Positions 8,800-17,512 of a DNA stretch of 64,000 nucleotides are shown in pieces (the first letter of the stretch is position 1; each line of letters begins with the position of its first letter). The position numbers and the translations under genes were made by a program. Source of the DNA: Streptomyces capitiformicae (GTDB lineage Bacteria; Actinomycetota; Actinomycetes; Streptomycetales; Streptomycetaceae); contig NZ_CP022161.1 of assembly GCF_002214185.1 (NCBI RefSeq), positions 8,439,486 through 8,503,485 on the forward strand. Direction: 5' to 3'. The notes beneath the pieces were generated by a model that worked only from the letters and a program-made list of their open reading frames with translations, was not told where the DNA came from and did not search any database.

Positions 8800-8821
8800 C
8801 CTAGCAACCAGGTAGGAAAAC
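8800..8821. promoter_or_regulatory. CCTA-N9-TAGGAAAAC palindrome, candidate sulfur-regulon operator 2
   Basis: CCTA, a 9-base spacer and TAGGAAAAC repeat the architecture and right half-site of the element at 6627-6653. An overlapping pair, TCCCTAG (8798-8804) and CTAGGGA (8821-8827), extends the symmetry. The second leader peptide starts 21 bases downstream. Confidence 0.5.
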
Positions 8822-8842
8822 TAGGGAATGAGGGGTGTGGTC

Positions 8843-8962
8843 ATGCGAACGCTCGACCGCGCAGTCCGCTTGCTCCCCCTCCTGACCTGGCGTCGCCACA
8901 TCGACTTCGGCCGTACGGCCAGCGCCATCTGTCGGCCCGTCCGAGACCTCCGCAAGAGCTGA
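8843..8962 (+). CDS. Cysteine-containing leader peptide 2 (39 aa)
   Basis: A 39-residue peptide beginning MRTLDRAVRLLPLLTW and continuing RRHIDFGRTASAICRPV. It shares the RRHxDFG-x3-SA-x-C signature with the peptide at 6692. AGGGG lies 7 bases before the ATG. It sits 208 bases upstream of the sulfonate-transporter operon, and no other gene lies between. The family is the short sulfur-associated leader peptides of actinobacteria. Attenuation by Cys-tRNA availability is the inferred function. It has only one cysteine, whereas the first peptide has two. Confidence 0.75.
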   Translation: MRTLDRAVRLLPLLTWRRHIDFGRTASAICRPVRDLRKS

Positions 8963-9170
8963 CGCGCCGCCGCACCCGCTGACCGCACGCTTCAGGCGCG
9001 GCGCCGTGACGGACAGGCGCAACATCCACTCCCCCCACGATCCACTCCTCAGCCCGAGATGGCTTTGCCGTTGCCGAGGGCCGGCGAGTGGAGTGCTGGT
9101 GCGTGCCCATGGGCCTCATGCCTCGCTTTCCACGCCTCCCTGATCACCCCTCCCCTGAGAGGACACCTCC

Positions 9171-10277
9171 GTGTCTGCCGCAAGACCGCTCACCACCCTG
9201 CGCACCATCGCCGTCACGGCGGCACTGCCCCTCCTGTTGACCGCCTGCGGTTACGGTGCCGAGTCCACCGACGACGCCAAGCAGACGAAGGTCGCGGCGG
9301 GCGCCAAGAAGCTCTCCGCCGACGAAGTGAAGATCGGCTACTTTCCCAACCTCACGCACGCCACCGCTCTCGTGGGCGTCCAGGAAGGCCTGCTTCAGAA
9401 GGAGCTGGGCGGCACCACGATCAAGGCCGCGACCTTCAACGCCGGCCCCTCCGAGATCGAGGCGCTGAACGGCGGCTCCCTCGACATCGGCTGGATCGGC
9501 CCCTCCCCCGCCATCAACGGCTACACCAAGTCGAACGGCAAGAACCTGCGCATCATCGGCGGTTCCGCCTCCGGCGGCGTGAAGCTGGTCGTCAACCCGG
9601 ACAAGATCAAGTCCCTCAAGGACGTCAAGGGCAAGAAGATCGCCACCCCGCAGCTCGGCAACACGCAGGACGTCGCGTTCCTCAACTGGATCGCGGACCA
9701 GGGCTGGAAGGTCGACGCGGAGAGCGGCAAGGGTGACGTCTCCGTGATCCGCTCCGACAACAAGGTCACCCCGGACCTCTACAAGGCGGGCTCGGTCGAC
9801 GGCGCGTGGGTACCGGAGCCGACCGCGTCGAAGCTGGTCGCCGAGGGCGCGAAGGTACTGCTCGACGAGTCGACGCTGTGGCCCGACAAGAAGTTCGTGA
9901 TCACGAACATCATCGTGCGCCAGGAGTTCCTGAAGGAGCACCCGGACGTCGTCGAGGCCGTGCTGCGCGGCTCGGTGAAGACCAATCAGTGGATCAACGC
10001 CAACCCGGAGAAGGCGAAGGCTTCCGCCAACGCGGCACTGAAAGCGGAGTCGGGCAAGGCTCTGCCCCCCGAGGTCATCGACCCGGCCTGGAATTCCATC
10101 ACCTTCCTCGACGACCCTCTCGCCGCCACGCTCAACACCGAGGCGGAGCACGCGGTCACGGCCGGCCTACTGGAGAAGCCCGATCTGAAGGGCATCTACG
10201 ACCTCACGCTCCTCAACAAGGTCCTCAAGGCCGAAGGCAAGGACGAGGTCGACGACGCCGGTCTCGGCGCCGAGTAA
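9171..10277 (+). CDS. ssuA: Aliphatic sulfonate ABC transporter substrate-binding lipoprotein
   Basis: 368-residue extracellular receptor of the SsuA/TauA (NMT1-like) family. It has a GTG start, a signal peptide and the lipobox LLTAC. The mature domain shows family hallmarks: VKIGYFPNLTHATALVG near the N-terminus, FNAGPSEIEALNGGSLDIGW, and GKKIATPQLGNTQDVAF. It is the first gene of a complete binding-protein, ATPase, permease operon under the second cysteine leader peptide. Sulfonate uptake fits the adjacent desulfurising oxidoreductase. Taurine or another organosulfur compound is an equally possible ligand, so the symbol is given for the family. Confidence 0.88.
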   Translation: MSAARPLTTLRTIAVTAALPLLLTACGYGAESTDDAKQTKVAAGAKKLSADEVKIGYFPNLTHATALVGVQEGLLQKELGGTTIKAATFNAGPSEIEALNGGSLDIGWIGPSPAINGYTKSNGKNLRIIGGSASGGVKLVVNPDKIKSLKDVKGKKIATPQLGNTQDVAFLNWIADQGWKVDAESGKGDVSVIRSDNKVTPDLYKAGSVDGAWVPEPTASKLVAEGAKVLLDESTLWPDKKFVITNIIVRQEFLKEHPDVVEAVLRGSVKTNQWINANPEKAKASANAALKAESGKALPPEVIDPAWNSITFLDDPLAATLNTEAEHAVTAGLLEKPDLKGIYDLTLLNKVLKAEGKDEVDDAGLGAE

Positions 10278-10316
10278 CGACAACCGGACCCGATGACTTC
10301 CCAGGAGGTGACGACC

Positions 10317-11114
10317 ATGGCCACCACGATCTCCAAGGCCCCCGAGGACGCCACGGCGGTGACACACGCCGCCCGTATCGAGCACGTCTCGAAGTCCTTC
10401 CCCGCTCCGGGCACACCCGGCGGACGGCAGCTCGTGCTGGACGACATCACGCTCGATGTCGCACCCGGCGAGTTCGTCACCCTCCTGGGAGCTTCCGGCT
10501 GCGGCAAGTCCACCCTGCTCAACCTGGTCGCGGGGCTGGACCGGCCGTCCGCGGGCACGATCGCCACGGACGGCCGGCCCGCCCTGATGTTCCAGGAACA
10601 CGCACTGTTCCCGTGGCTGACCGCGGGCAAGAACATCGAGCTCGCGCTGAAACTGCGCGGGGTCGCGGGGCCGGAGCGCCGCGCCGAGGCGGAACGGCTC
10701 CTGGAACTCGTACGGCTGCAGGGCGCGCACGGCAAGCGGGTGCACGAACTGTCGGGCGGTATGCGGCAGCGCGTCGCACTGTCCCGGGCGCTCGCCCAGG
10801 ACAGCCGGCTGCTGCTGATGGACGAACCGTTCGCCGCGCTGGACGCCATCACCCGTGACGTGCTGCACGACGAGCTGACCCGCATCTGGCACGAGACGGG
10901 ACTGTCGGTGCTGTTCGTCACGCACAACGTGCGGGAGGCGGTGAAGCTGGCGCAGCGGGTGGTGCTGCTGTCCTCACGGCCGGGACGGATCGCCCGGGAA
11001 TGGACCGTCGGCATCCCGCAGCCGCGCCGCCTCGAGGACAGCGCGGTCGCCGAACTGTCCGTCGAGATCACCGAAGAACTGCGCAGGGAGATCCGCCGCC
11101 ATGGCCGGCACTGA
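10317..11114 (+). CDS. ssuB: Sulfonate ABC transporter ATP-binding protein
   Basis: 265-residue ATPase. Walker A is GASGCGKST, the signature LSGGMRQRVALSRAL, Walker B LLLMDEP and the H-loop VTHNVREA. The Q-loop context (MFQEHALFPWLT) matches the SsuB/TauB/NrtD group. An in-frame ATG at 10293 exists, but ATG 10317 is chosen because AGGAGGTG ends 6 bases before it. The gene follows the binding protein by 39 bases and overlaps the permease by 14 bases, so the three are one operon. Confidence 0.9.
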   Translation: MATTISKAPEDATAVTHAARIEHVSKSFPAPGTPGGRQLVLDDITLDVAPGEFVTLLGASGCGKSTLLNLVAGLDRPSAGTIATDGRPALMFQEHALFPWLTAGKNIELALKLRGVAGPERRAEAERLLELVRLQGAHGKRVHELSGGMRQRVALSRALAQDSRLLLMDEPFAALDAITRDVLHDELTRIWHETGLSVLFVTHNVREAVKLAQRVVLLSSRPGRIAREWTVGIPQPRRLEDSAVAELSVEITEELRREIRRHGRH

Positions 11115-12027
11115 CAACCGCATCGACATCAGGAACGACGACTCCCCGTCAGCCGGGGAGTCCCAGGACCCGAACGGTCTGGCCGGCCTGGAGGCCGGCC
11201 TCGATGCGCTCGAGTCGGTGCAGGCCGGTCGTACGCCGCTGCGCCAGACCCTGATGCGCAAAGTGCTGCCGCCCCTCACCGCCGTGGCACTGGTGCTGGT
11301 GGTCTGGCAACTGCTGGTGTGGGCCGAGATCGCCCCCGGCTACCAGCTTCCCGCGCCGTCCGCGGTGTGGGACGAGGTGCGCGATGCCTGGCTCCAGGGC
11401 ACGCTGCTCGACTACATCTGGACCAGCGCCTCGCGCGGTCTGCTCGGCTTCCTCATGGCCCTGGCCATCGGCACGCCGCTCGGCCTGCTGGTCGCCCGGC
11501 TGGGGTTCGTCCGGGCGGCCATCGGCCCCATCCTGTCCGGTCTGCAGTCGCTGCCGTCGGTGGCCTGGGTGCCGCCCGCCGTGATCTGGCTGGGCCTGAA
11601 CGACTCGATGATGTACGCCGTGATCCTGCTCGGCGCGGTCCCGTCCATCGCCAACGGCCTCGTCGCGGGCATCGACCAGATACCGCCGCTGTTCCTGCGC
11701 GCCGGGCGGACACTGGGCGCCACGGGTCTGCGCGAGGCCTGGCACATCGTCATGCCGGGTGCCCTGCCCGGCTATCTGGCGGGGCTCAAGCAGGGCTGGG
11801 CGTTCTCCTGGCGGTCGCTGATGGCCGCCGAGATCATCGCCTCCTCGCCCGATCTGGGCGTCGGTCTCGGCCAGTTGCTGGAGAACGGGCGCACGAACTC
11901 CAGCATGTCGCAGGTGTTCCTGGCCATCTTCCTGATCCTGCTCGTCGGTATCGCCATCGACCTGCTGATCTTCAGCCCGCTGGAGCGGTGGGTACTGCGC
12001 GGCCGGGGCCTGCTGGTCACCCGCTGA
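11101..12027 (+). CDS. ssuC: Sulfonate ABC transporter permease
   Basis: 308-residue inner-membrane protein of the SsuC/TauC family. An unusual charged 45-residue N-terminal extension precedes six or so membrane segments. The EAA-type loop reads LGATGLREAWHIVMPGALPG, followed by the family motif GWAFSWRSLMAAEIIA. ATG 11101 lies inside the end of the ATPase gene (14-base overlap), so the genes are translationally coupled. It is the last intact gene of the sulfur operon. Confidence 0.9.
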   Translation: MAGTDNRIDIRNDDSPSAGESQDPNGLAGLEAGLDALESVQAGRTPLRQTLMRKVLPPLTAVALVLVVWQLLVWAEIAPGYQLPAPSAVWDEVRDAWLQGTLLDYIWTSASRGLLGFLMALAIGTPLGLLVARLGFVRAAIGPILSGLQSLPSVAWVPPAVIWLGLNDSMMYAVILLGAVPSIANGLVAGIDQIPPLFLRAGRTLGATGLREAWHIVMPGALPGYLAGLKQGWAFSWRSLMAAEIIASSPDLGVGLGQLLENGRTNSSMSQVFLAIFLILLVGIAIDLLIFSPLERWVLRGRGLLVTR

Positions 12028-12040
12028 AGGGAGCGGACGC

Positions 12041-12832
12041 GTGGGCGGGTGGAGAGCGGGGCTGCTGCTGGTGGGGTGTACGAGCGGAACCGGGGATGCG
12101 AGGACCGGGACGAACGGCCCACGGCCGGCGAGATACGGCGGCTGCTCGCCGAGGACACTCCGGACGCCTCCGGCGGCCGGCTCGCCGACACCGTCGCCGG
12201 ATCGTCGCCGCACGGTCGAGTGAGAGTCGCGCGCTGCCCGACGTCGAGCCCACGGTGGTGGACGAACAACAGACCACCCGCCCGCCGCGCTGCGCCATCT
12301 GAACCGGGTGGTGAAACCCGCCCACACGGTGGCCGTGCACGACCTGGCCACCGGGGCGGAGAGCCTGCCCACGGTCCATATCGCCACGGTCCACGGCAAG
12401 CTCGACGTGACACGGCCGTGGAGGAGGCCGCCGCGGAGGAGGCCTTCGCCGACACGGCGCGCCGGATCGCCGCCCGTCCCCGCGACGCCGTTCTCTTCGC
12501 CGAGGTGAGCCCCGGTCGCGCCGCCGCCTGCGCCCGCGCGCTGCGGGACACGGACCACCGGGGCGCCAAGGTCGCGGGCGAGCACGTACTCGCCGCCCCC
12601 CTTCCTCGGCGTCGGCGAGGACTGGCGGATCGGCACGGGTTACACCGACGCGAGCGCCGACTCCCGTACCAAGGGGTTCGCCGCCGCGTTCCGGACCCGT
12701 CACGGGGGTGCGCCCGGGCCGTGGGCGGCCGAGGCGTACGACGCCGTCCGCTTCGCCGCCCACGGCCTCACCTCCGCCGACGGAACGGCCCGCTTCGTGG
12801 GGCGCTTCGGCGGCATCGGTGAGGGGGCATGA
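12041..12832 (+). pseudogene. Decayed lipoprotein gene (receptor/ligand-binding type)
   Basis: No single frame is open, but protein-like segments appear in successive frames. A lipoprotein signal remnant (WRAGLLLVGCTSG) is at about 12044-12080. A stretch PTVVDEQQTTRPP then RHLNRVVKPAHTVAVHDLAT spans about 12250-12360. A C-terminal segment (VGEDWRIGTGYTDASADS; WAAEAYDAVRFAAHGL) in a third frame ends in TGA at 12832. The last piece resembles the end of periplasmic receptor/branched-chain-amino-acid-binding-like proteins. Several frameshifts make it non-functional. Family assignment is tentative. Confidence 0.6.
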
Positions 12833-12869
12833 GGCCGTGACCTCATAGGCCCATCGATCCCAAAGAAAG

Positions 12870-12907
12870 CTTTGCAAAGGAACCGTTGCAACGCTTTCTT
12901 TGCAAAG
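12870..12907. promoter_or_regulatory. Twin CTTTGCAAAG palindromes upstream of ArsR-type regulator
   Basis: The 10-bp perfect palindrome CTTTGCAAAG occurs at 12870-12879 and again at 12898-12907, centres 28 bases apart. AAAGAAAGC (12862-12870) and GCTTTCTTT (12893-12901) form a further inverted repeat around them. The second copy ends 14 bases before the regulator's ATG. This is a likely autoregulatory operator array, possibly also keeping the decayed upstream gene silent. Confidence 0.7.
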
Positions 12908-12921
12908 CTATGTTGGTACGC

Positions 12922-13518
12922 ATGAACGAGCCGCAGGACCCGCAGGTCCACAATCTCGACGCCCACTCGCTGCGCGGACTCGCGCATCCGCTCCGTATGC
13001 AGCTGCTGACCGCCCTGTGGCGCGGCGGCCCGGCCACCGCGTCACAACTGGCCGCGAAACTGGGCGAGTCCAGCGGCGCCACGAGCTATCACCTGCGTCA
13101 GCTCGCCGCACACGGCTTCGTGGAGGACGCGCCGGAGCACGGCAAGGGCCGGGAGCGGTGGTGGAAGGCGGTCCACATGGGCGTGCAGTTCGACGATGCG
13201 CTGCTCAAGAACCGCGACCCCGAGGTGCGCGGGGCCGCCGACCTGTTCATGCACGAGGTCGCCAACCAACACACCCGGGAGCTCGCGACCTGGCTCGGCA
13301 CCCGCCACGACTGGTCCGAGGAGTGGAACCGCGCCTCGGACATGAGCGACTGGACGCTGAACCTCACACCCGAGCTCGCCCTCGAACTCGTCGAAAAGAC
13401 GCACGCCCTCATGGAGAGCTACCGCGCCCTGGCACCCGAAGCGGGCACCCCGGGCACCGAGCAGGTACGCATCCACTCGCACGTCCTCCCCACCCGCACG
13501 GACCGAGAGGCCGACTGA
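12922..13518 (+). CDS. ArsR-family winged-helix transcriptional regulator
   Basis: 198 residues. Residues 15-85 are an ArsR/HTH_20-type helix-turn-helix: LRGLAHPLRMQLLTALWRGG, then ATASQLAAKLGESSGATSYH and a wing. The C-terminal half (VANQHTRELATWLGTRHDW ... LVEKTHALMESYRAL) is a helical region seen in regulators that control drug or efflux genes. No metal-binding cysteine motif is visible, so it is probably not a metal sensor. ATG 12922 lies just after two palindromic sites. It overlaps the next small gene by one base (TGATG), so the two are coupled. Confidence 0.85.
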   Translation: MNEPQDPQVHNLDAHSLRGLAHPLRMQLLTALWRGGPATASQLAAKLGESSGATSYHLRQLAAHGFVEDAPEHGKGRERWWKAVHMGVQFDDALLKNRDPEVRGAADLFMHEVANQHTRELATWLGTRHDWSEEWNRASDMSDWTLNLTPELALELVEKTHALMESYRALAPEAGTPGTEQVRIHSHVLPTRTDREAD

Positions 13519-13709
13519 TGCACCCCGAGACCCACCTCGCCCTGCACCACACCCGCGCCGCCGAACTCCGTGGCGAAGCCGACGCGTACCGCCTCGCCAC
13601 CACGGCCCGGCACCGCCGCGGCCTCCGCCTCCGTGCCCGTCTCGGTTGGACCCTCGTGGAGGTCGGCCTGCGGCTGGCCGCTTCCCGGCCCGCGGTCGCC
13701 GTTCCCTAG
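13518..13709 (+). CDS. Small conserved protein coupled to ArsR-type regulator (63 aa)
   Basis: 63 residues, basic and alpha-helical in character: MHPETHLALHHTRAAELRGE ... LRARLGWTLVEVGLRLA. The start overlaps the regulator stop as TGATG. Small proteins of this pattern often follow such regulators in Streptomyces. The function is unknown. The C-terminal VEVGLRLA stretch could be a membrane-facing helix but is too short to call a transmembrane segment. Confidence 0.65.
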   Translation: MHPETHLALHHTRAAELRGEADAYRLATTARHRRGLRLRARLGWTLVEVGLRLAASRPAVAVP

Positions 13710-14836
13710 TCGCTTCGGCGCGTCGCCGTCAGGAGCGTCTCGGCCGTGGTCTTCACATGGGGTTCCTCCATGAGGGTGAGGTGGTCGCCCGGGACGGGGA
13801 GGACCTCGACGTGGCCGTCGACCAGGTGGTGCCAGCCGTTCGTCCTGTCGTTGTACTGGGTGCCCATGGCGTCGTGCATGGGACGGAGTTCCTGGGGGAA
13901 GGGCTCGGTGGCTCGGAGGAGGATGAGGTCCAGGGGGAGGCGGGTGGGGCGATAGTCGAGGGCGGCTGTCCAGTGGGCGGCGTAGACGTCGAAGAGGCGG
14001 CGGACGACGGCGGATGACGTGCCTGCGGGCAGGACGCCCTCCGCAACGGCCAGTTCGGCGATGTACTCGAACTTCTCGGTCAGGGTCGTGCGGTGGGGTG
14101 GGATGGTCTCGATCGGGGAGCGGCCGCCGCGTTCGAGGAGGAGCATTTCCCAGAAGAACCAGACGAGGAGTTCGTCCTCGGTGTGGTGGTGGCGTTCGCC
14201 GGGGGTGACCGCCGTGGTGTCGAGGACGAACAGGTCGGTGACCTCCTCGCCCGCCGCGGTCAGTTGGCGGGCCATCTCGAAGGCCACGTAACCGCCGAAG
14301 GACCAGCCACCGATACGGTACGGCCCCTGCGGCTGCACGCGGCGCAGGGCCTCGATGTAGCTCGCGGCCAGTGCCTCCATGGATCTCAGCGGCTCGGTGG
14401 CCGGGTCGGCGCCGGCGGCCTGGAGGGCGTACAGCGGCTGGTCGGCGGGGAGGTGCCGGGCGAAGGGCAGGTAGCACAGGACGTTGCCGCCCATGGGGTG
14501 GACCAGGAACAGCGGGCGTCTGCCGCCGCCGGGCCGGATCGGGACCAGCGGGTCGAAGACGGGTACCGCGTGGGCCGAGCTCAGCCGCCGGGCCAGGTCC
14601 GCGACGGTGGGTGTCTCCAGGACGCCGGCGATCGGGATGTTGACGCCGTACCGCTGCTTGATCGTCACCACCAGCCGCATCGTCGTCAGTGAGGTGGCGC
14701 CGAGGTCGCAGATGTCGTTACATGGCTCCTTGGCGGCGTCCTCGGTCGCGTCGGGGTCGTTGACAAGGCCCAGCCAGACCGGGCGGGCGCCGGTGGCTCG
14801 GGCCTTTGGGGGTGCCGCGGCAGCGGTCTCGGCGGA
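13706..14836 (-). pseudogene. NRPS 3' remnant: carrier-protein plus thioesterase domains
   Basis: Read on the minus strand the frame is open from 14836 to the stop at 13706, but the first usable start (ATG 14680) falls inside a carrier-protein domain. Upstream of it, in frame, are CNDICDLGATSLTTM, containing the phosphopantetheine serine, and then YGVNIPIAGVLETPTVADLA. A type-I thioesterase follows: LFLVHPMGGNVLCYLPFA, the catalytic serine in RIGGWSFGGYVAFEMA, and the C-terminal histidine in VPGDHLTLMEEP. The condensation and adenylation domains are missing, replaced by a stop and degenerate sequence. The thioesterase half could still be made from ATG 14680, but as an assembly-line module it is truncated. 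Confidence 0.75.
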
Positions 14837-15096
14837 CTACGACTGGGCTTTCCACGTCGGCGATCGGAGCGACGGAGGTGGACAACGGGCCCGCCCCCGG
14901 CCGACGCGACACCGCCGAGCGCGGCCCAGGGGACGAGCACCGGCGCGATATCGGCGGCGGCCGGGAGGATCAGGCCCGTGCCCATGGGCAGACCTGGGAG
15001 CGGATCGCTGCCGCACTCGGCATGCGAACCGGTGTCGACCGGATCGCGACAGTGCGGCTCAGCGCCGGCGAACCCCAGGTCAGCCCCCACCCTCCG

Positions 15097-16443
15097 TCAT
15101 TCGACCGGCTTGAAGTAGTGGTCCAGGGTCCATTCGCCGATTTCGCGGCCGACTCGGTTGCCGACGATGTCGGCGGTGCGGAAGTGGACGCCGCCCCAGA
15201 CACGGGCGTTGATCACGTCGCGGTTGAAGTCGGCCGAGCTGGTGTACGTGCGGGTGGTGTCCGTTGCGGCCGACGAGATGCGGAAGTCGATGTCGCCGCC
15301 GGTGAGGCGGTCGAGTACGGCCATGACGGCCCCGTCGTTGGCGCAGTGGCCGCCGATGTACTCCGGGTACGGCGGGGTGTTGAGCAGTGACTCCCAAGTG
15401 CGGTCGGGCTTGGTGGCGGGGTTGCCGTCGGTGTCGGCCAGCCGGATCGCGGTGATGGGGCGCCACAGGGCGTGGGTGTACTTGGAGTTCCAGGTGGTGA
15501 TCGACGCGTCGGCGGTGGCCGCGCCGGCGGCGGCGAACAAGCGGGCCGCGTCGACGATGTCCAGCTTGTGCCGGGTGGCGTAGCCGCGGTAGGCGGCCTG
15601 GAACTGCTGCGGCAGCGAGTCGGCGAAGAAGCGCGCGGTCTCGGTCTGCCAGGCGGTCCGCACCTTGCTCTTCTTCCCGCCCACCGCCTTCACCTCGGCG
15701 AGGTCCCGGGCGTACTGCTTCGAGGTCAGCGCGGGCGGCGGGGCCGGCATGAACTGGTCGGGCGAGTCGGCGACCAGCGGCCGCGTCCTCCCCAGCCAGA
15801 TGTTGGTGAAGACGCCGTTGTTCGGCGGGGAGGGTCGCCAGACACCGGGGGCGGGCTTCTTGTCGAACGCGATCTTGACGTCCCGCCCGTCGTCCTTCCG
15901 GAGTTCGACGATGTGCGCGGCGGCCCGCTCGCCGAAGCGGACGCCCTTGTCCTCGGCAGGCCCGTCGGGGATCTTCGCGAGCGACGCGGCGTACGCGGTG
16001 TCGATCCGTTTCCGCGACTTGGGGAAGTAGGTCAGCAGGACGCGGCGCGCGGCGGTCGCGGCGGCGGCCTCGGAGGAGGCGTGGCGGGGGCCGCGGGCCT
16101 CGCGGGGGTGCCACTTGTACGGGGTGTAGCGGCCCTCGATGCCCACGACCGCGTTGTACACGGCGGTCGACATGATGCCGTAGAAGATGAACGGCTCGGA
16201 TGTCGGGCGCTTGGCGTCCTTGCCGACCACGGCGGTGGCGACGCTGCTCCAGTCGCTGATCACTTCGGACCCCGGTGTGTGCGGATGCGCCGAGGGCGCC
16301 GCCGACGTCCGGTCCTGGGTGGCCTCGGCCGCCCAGGGAAGGGCGGCGAGGGTGGCGGCCGCGAGGCCGACGGCGAGGGTACGGCGGGTGCTGCGGGAAG
16401 GTCGGGGTCTGCGGGGCCGGTGGGGCCGTGGTGCTGGGTGCAT
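15097..16443 (-). CDS. Exported vanadium-haloperoxidase-type (PAP2 superfamily) protein
   Basis: 448 residues. ATG 16443 follows AAAGGAG. The N-terminus is arginine-rich then hydrophobic (RRTLAVGLAAATLAALPW), a probable Tat- or Sec-type signal. The C-terminal half carries the vanadate/phosphate-binding signature of vanadium haloperoxidases and PAP2 acid phosphatases: KYTHALWRP (K-x6-RP), PEYIGGHC in place of P-S-x-SGH, and RVWGGVHFRTAD with the final histidine. The serine before Gly-His is replaced by Gly, so peroxidase activity is uncertain. A secreted phosphatase is equally possible. It stands alone, with no halogenase-type cofactor genes nearby. Confidence 0.85.
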   Translation of the reverse strand: MHPAPRPHRPRRPRPSRSTRRTLAVGLAAATLAALPWAAEATQDRTSAAPSAHPHTPGSEVISDWSSVATAVVGKDAKRPTSEPFIFYGIMSTAVYNAVVGIEGRYTPYKWHPREARGPRHASSEAAAATAARRVLLTYFPKSRKRIDTAYAASLAKIPDGPAEDKGVRFGERAAAHIVELRKDDGRDVKIAFDKKPAPGVWRPSPPNNGVFTNIWLGRTRPLVADSPDQFMPAPPPALTSKQYARDLAEVKAVGGKKSKVRTAWQTETARFFADSLPQQFQAAYRGYATRHKLDIVDAARLFAAAGAATADASITTWNSKYTHALWRPITAIRLADTDGNPATKPDRTWESLLNTPPYPEYIGGHCANDGAVMAVLDRLTGGDIDFRISSAATDTTRTYTSSADFNRDVINARVWGGVHFRTADIVGNRVGREIGEWTLDHYFKPVE

Positions 16444-16550
16444 GCTGCTCCTTTGTCGAGCAGGCTCTTCCGAACCTGCGTTTAGGCACTTTGTCATGAG
16501 ATGCCCGCTTCAGAAGGTTTTGCGTTACCCCTTCGGAGGGTTTCGGGGCG

Positions 16551-17432
16551 TCAGGGCAGCGAATGGGCGGCGCCCCGGTCGAGCAGGGGGGCCAGCAGGT
16601 CGCCGTAGTCCTGGAGGCGGGGGGCGATGTCCGGCGCCCGGAACACCAGTTGGCCGGGGGATGTGCAGCCCTCGACCTCGTCCCAGGTCACCGGGGCCGA
16701 GACCGTGGGTTCGGGGCGGGCACGCAGGGTGTAGGGGGTGGCCGTGGTCTTGCGTGCCGCGTTCTGGCTCCAGTCGACGAACACCTTGCCGGGGCGCAGG
16801 CTGCGGGTCATACGGTGCACGACGCGCCGGGGCATCGCCTTCTCCGCCTCCACGGCCAGCTCCTTGGCGTACTCCGTCACCCGTTCGGAGGGCGCCCCGC
16901 GCACCGCCGCCAGCAGATGGAGCCCCTTCGACCCGGACGTCTTCGCGTACGCCTCGATCCCGTCCGCCGCGAGCCGCTCGCGCAGCCAGCAGGCGACCTC
17001 GCAGCACTCCACGATCGTCGCGGGCGTCCCCGGATCCAGGTCGAAGACCAGCCGGTCGGCCTCGTCCGGGGAGTACGCGGTCCACTGGGGCGTGTGGAAC
17101 TCCGTGACGAGGTTCGAGGCCCACATCAGGCTCGCCAGATCCTGGACCAGCACCATCCGGGCCGGGCCCTCCATGCGCTTCACCTCGGCGGTCGTGACCC
17201 AGTCGGGGGTGCCGGGCGGCACGTTCTTGGCGAAGAAGACCTGGCCGTCCGGGCCGTCCGGGTAGCGCAGGAAGGAGACCGGGCGGTCGTGCAGATGGGG
17301 CAGCAGGGCGTCGGCGGTCGTGGCGTAGTAGTGCAGCAGCTCGCCCTTGGTGAAGCCGGTCGCCGGATGGATGACCTTCTCCAGATTGGACAGGGCGACC
17401 CGGTGGCCCTCCACCTCGGTGATCGGCGTCAT
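16551..17432 (-). CDS. ligD: Non-homologous end-joining polymerase, LigD Pol-domain type
   Basis: 293-residue stand-alone LigD polymerase/primase domain that fills in and extends broken DNA ends with ribonucleotides. The archaeo-eukaryotic primase catalytic motifs are intact: the metal-binding DLDPG in RLVFDLDPG, KTSGSKGLHLLA, and FVDWSQNAARKT. No ligase or nuclease domain is attached, as is usual for Streptomyces, where these activities are on separate genes. ATG 17432 is chosen; an in-frame GTG at 17459 would add 9 residues and neither has a strong Shine-Dalgarno. The gene diverges from ku with 80 bases between starts. Confidence 0.92.
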   Translation of the reverse strand: MTPITEVEGHRVALSNLEKVIHPATGFTKGELLHYYATTADALLPHLHDRPVSFLRYPDGPDGQVFFAKNVPPGTPDWVTTAEVKRMEGPARMVLVQDLASLMWASNLVTEFHTPQWTAYSPDEADRLVFDLDPGTPATIVECCEVACWLRERLAADGIEAYAKTSGSKGLHLLAAVRGAPSERVTEYAKELAVEAEKAMPRRVVHRMTRSLRPGKVFVDWSQNAARKTTATPYTLRARPEPTVSAPVTWDEVEGCTSPGQLVFRAPDIAPRLQDYGDLLAPLLDRGAAHSLP

Positions 17433-17512
17433 GCGATGAGAATCGCATGAAAACGGCACAAAACATCTGAAAGGGATACCGTGTGGATGACTCGGACTGA
17501 TCCGAAAGGTGC

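Noticed and set aside
13518..13709. Overlap of the small 63-aa gene stop with the thioesterase stop
   Set aside because: The two stops share CTAG in convergent orientation. This is compact packing, not evidence of a special junction.
14837..15096. Plus-strand helix-turn-helix-like stretch HGQTWERIAAALGM
   Set aside because: It resembles the end of a small regulator, but the frame around it is not coding-like and no start is near. At most it is a relic, so no gene is called.
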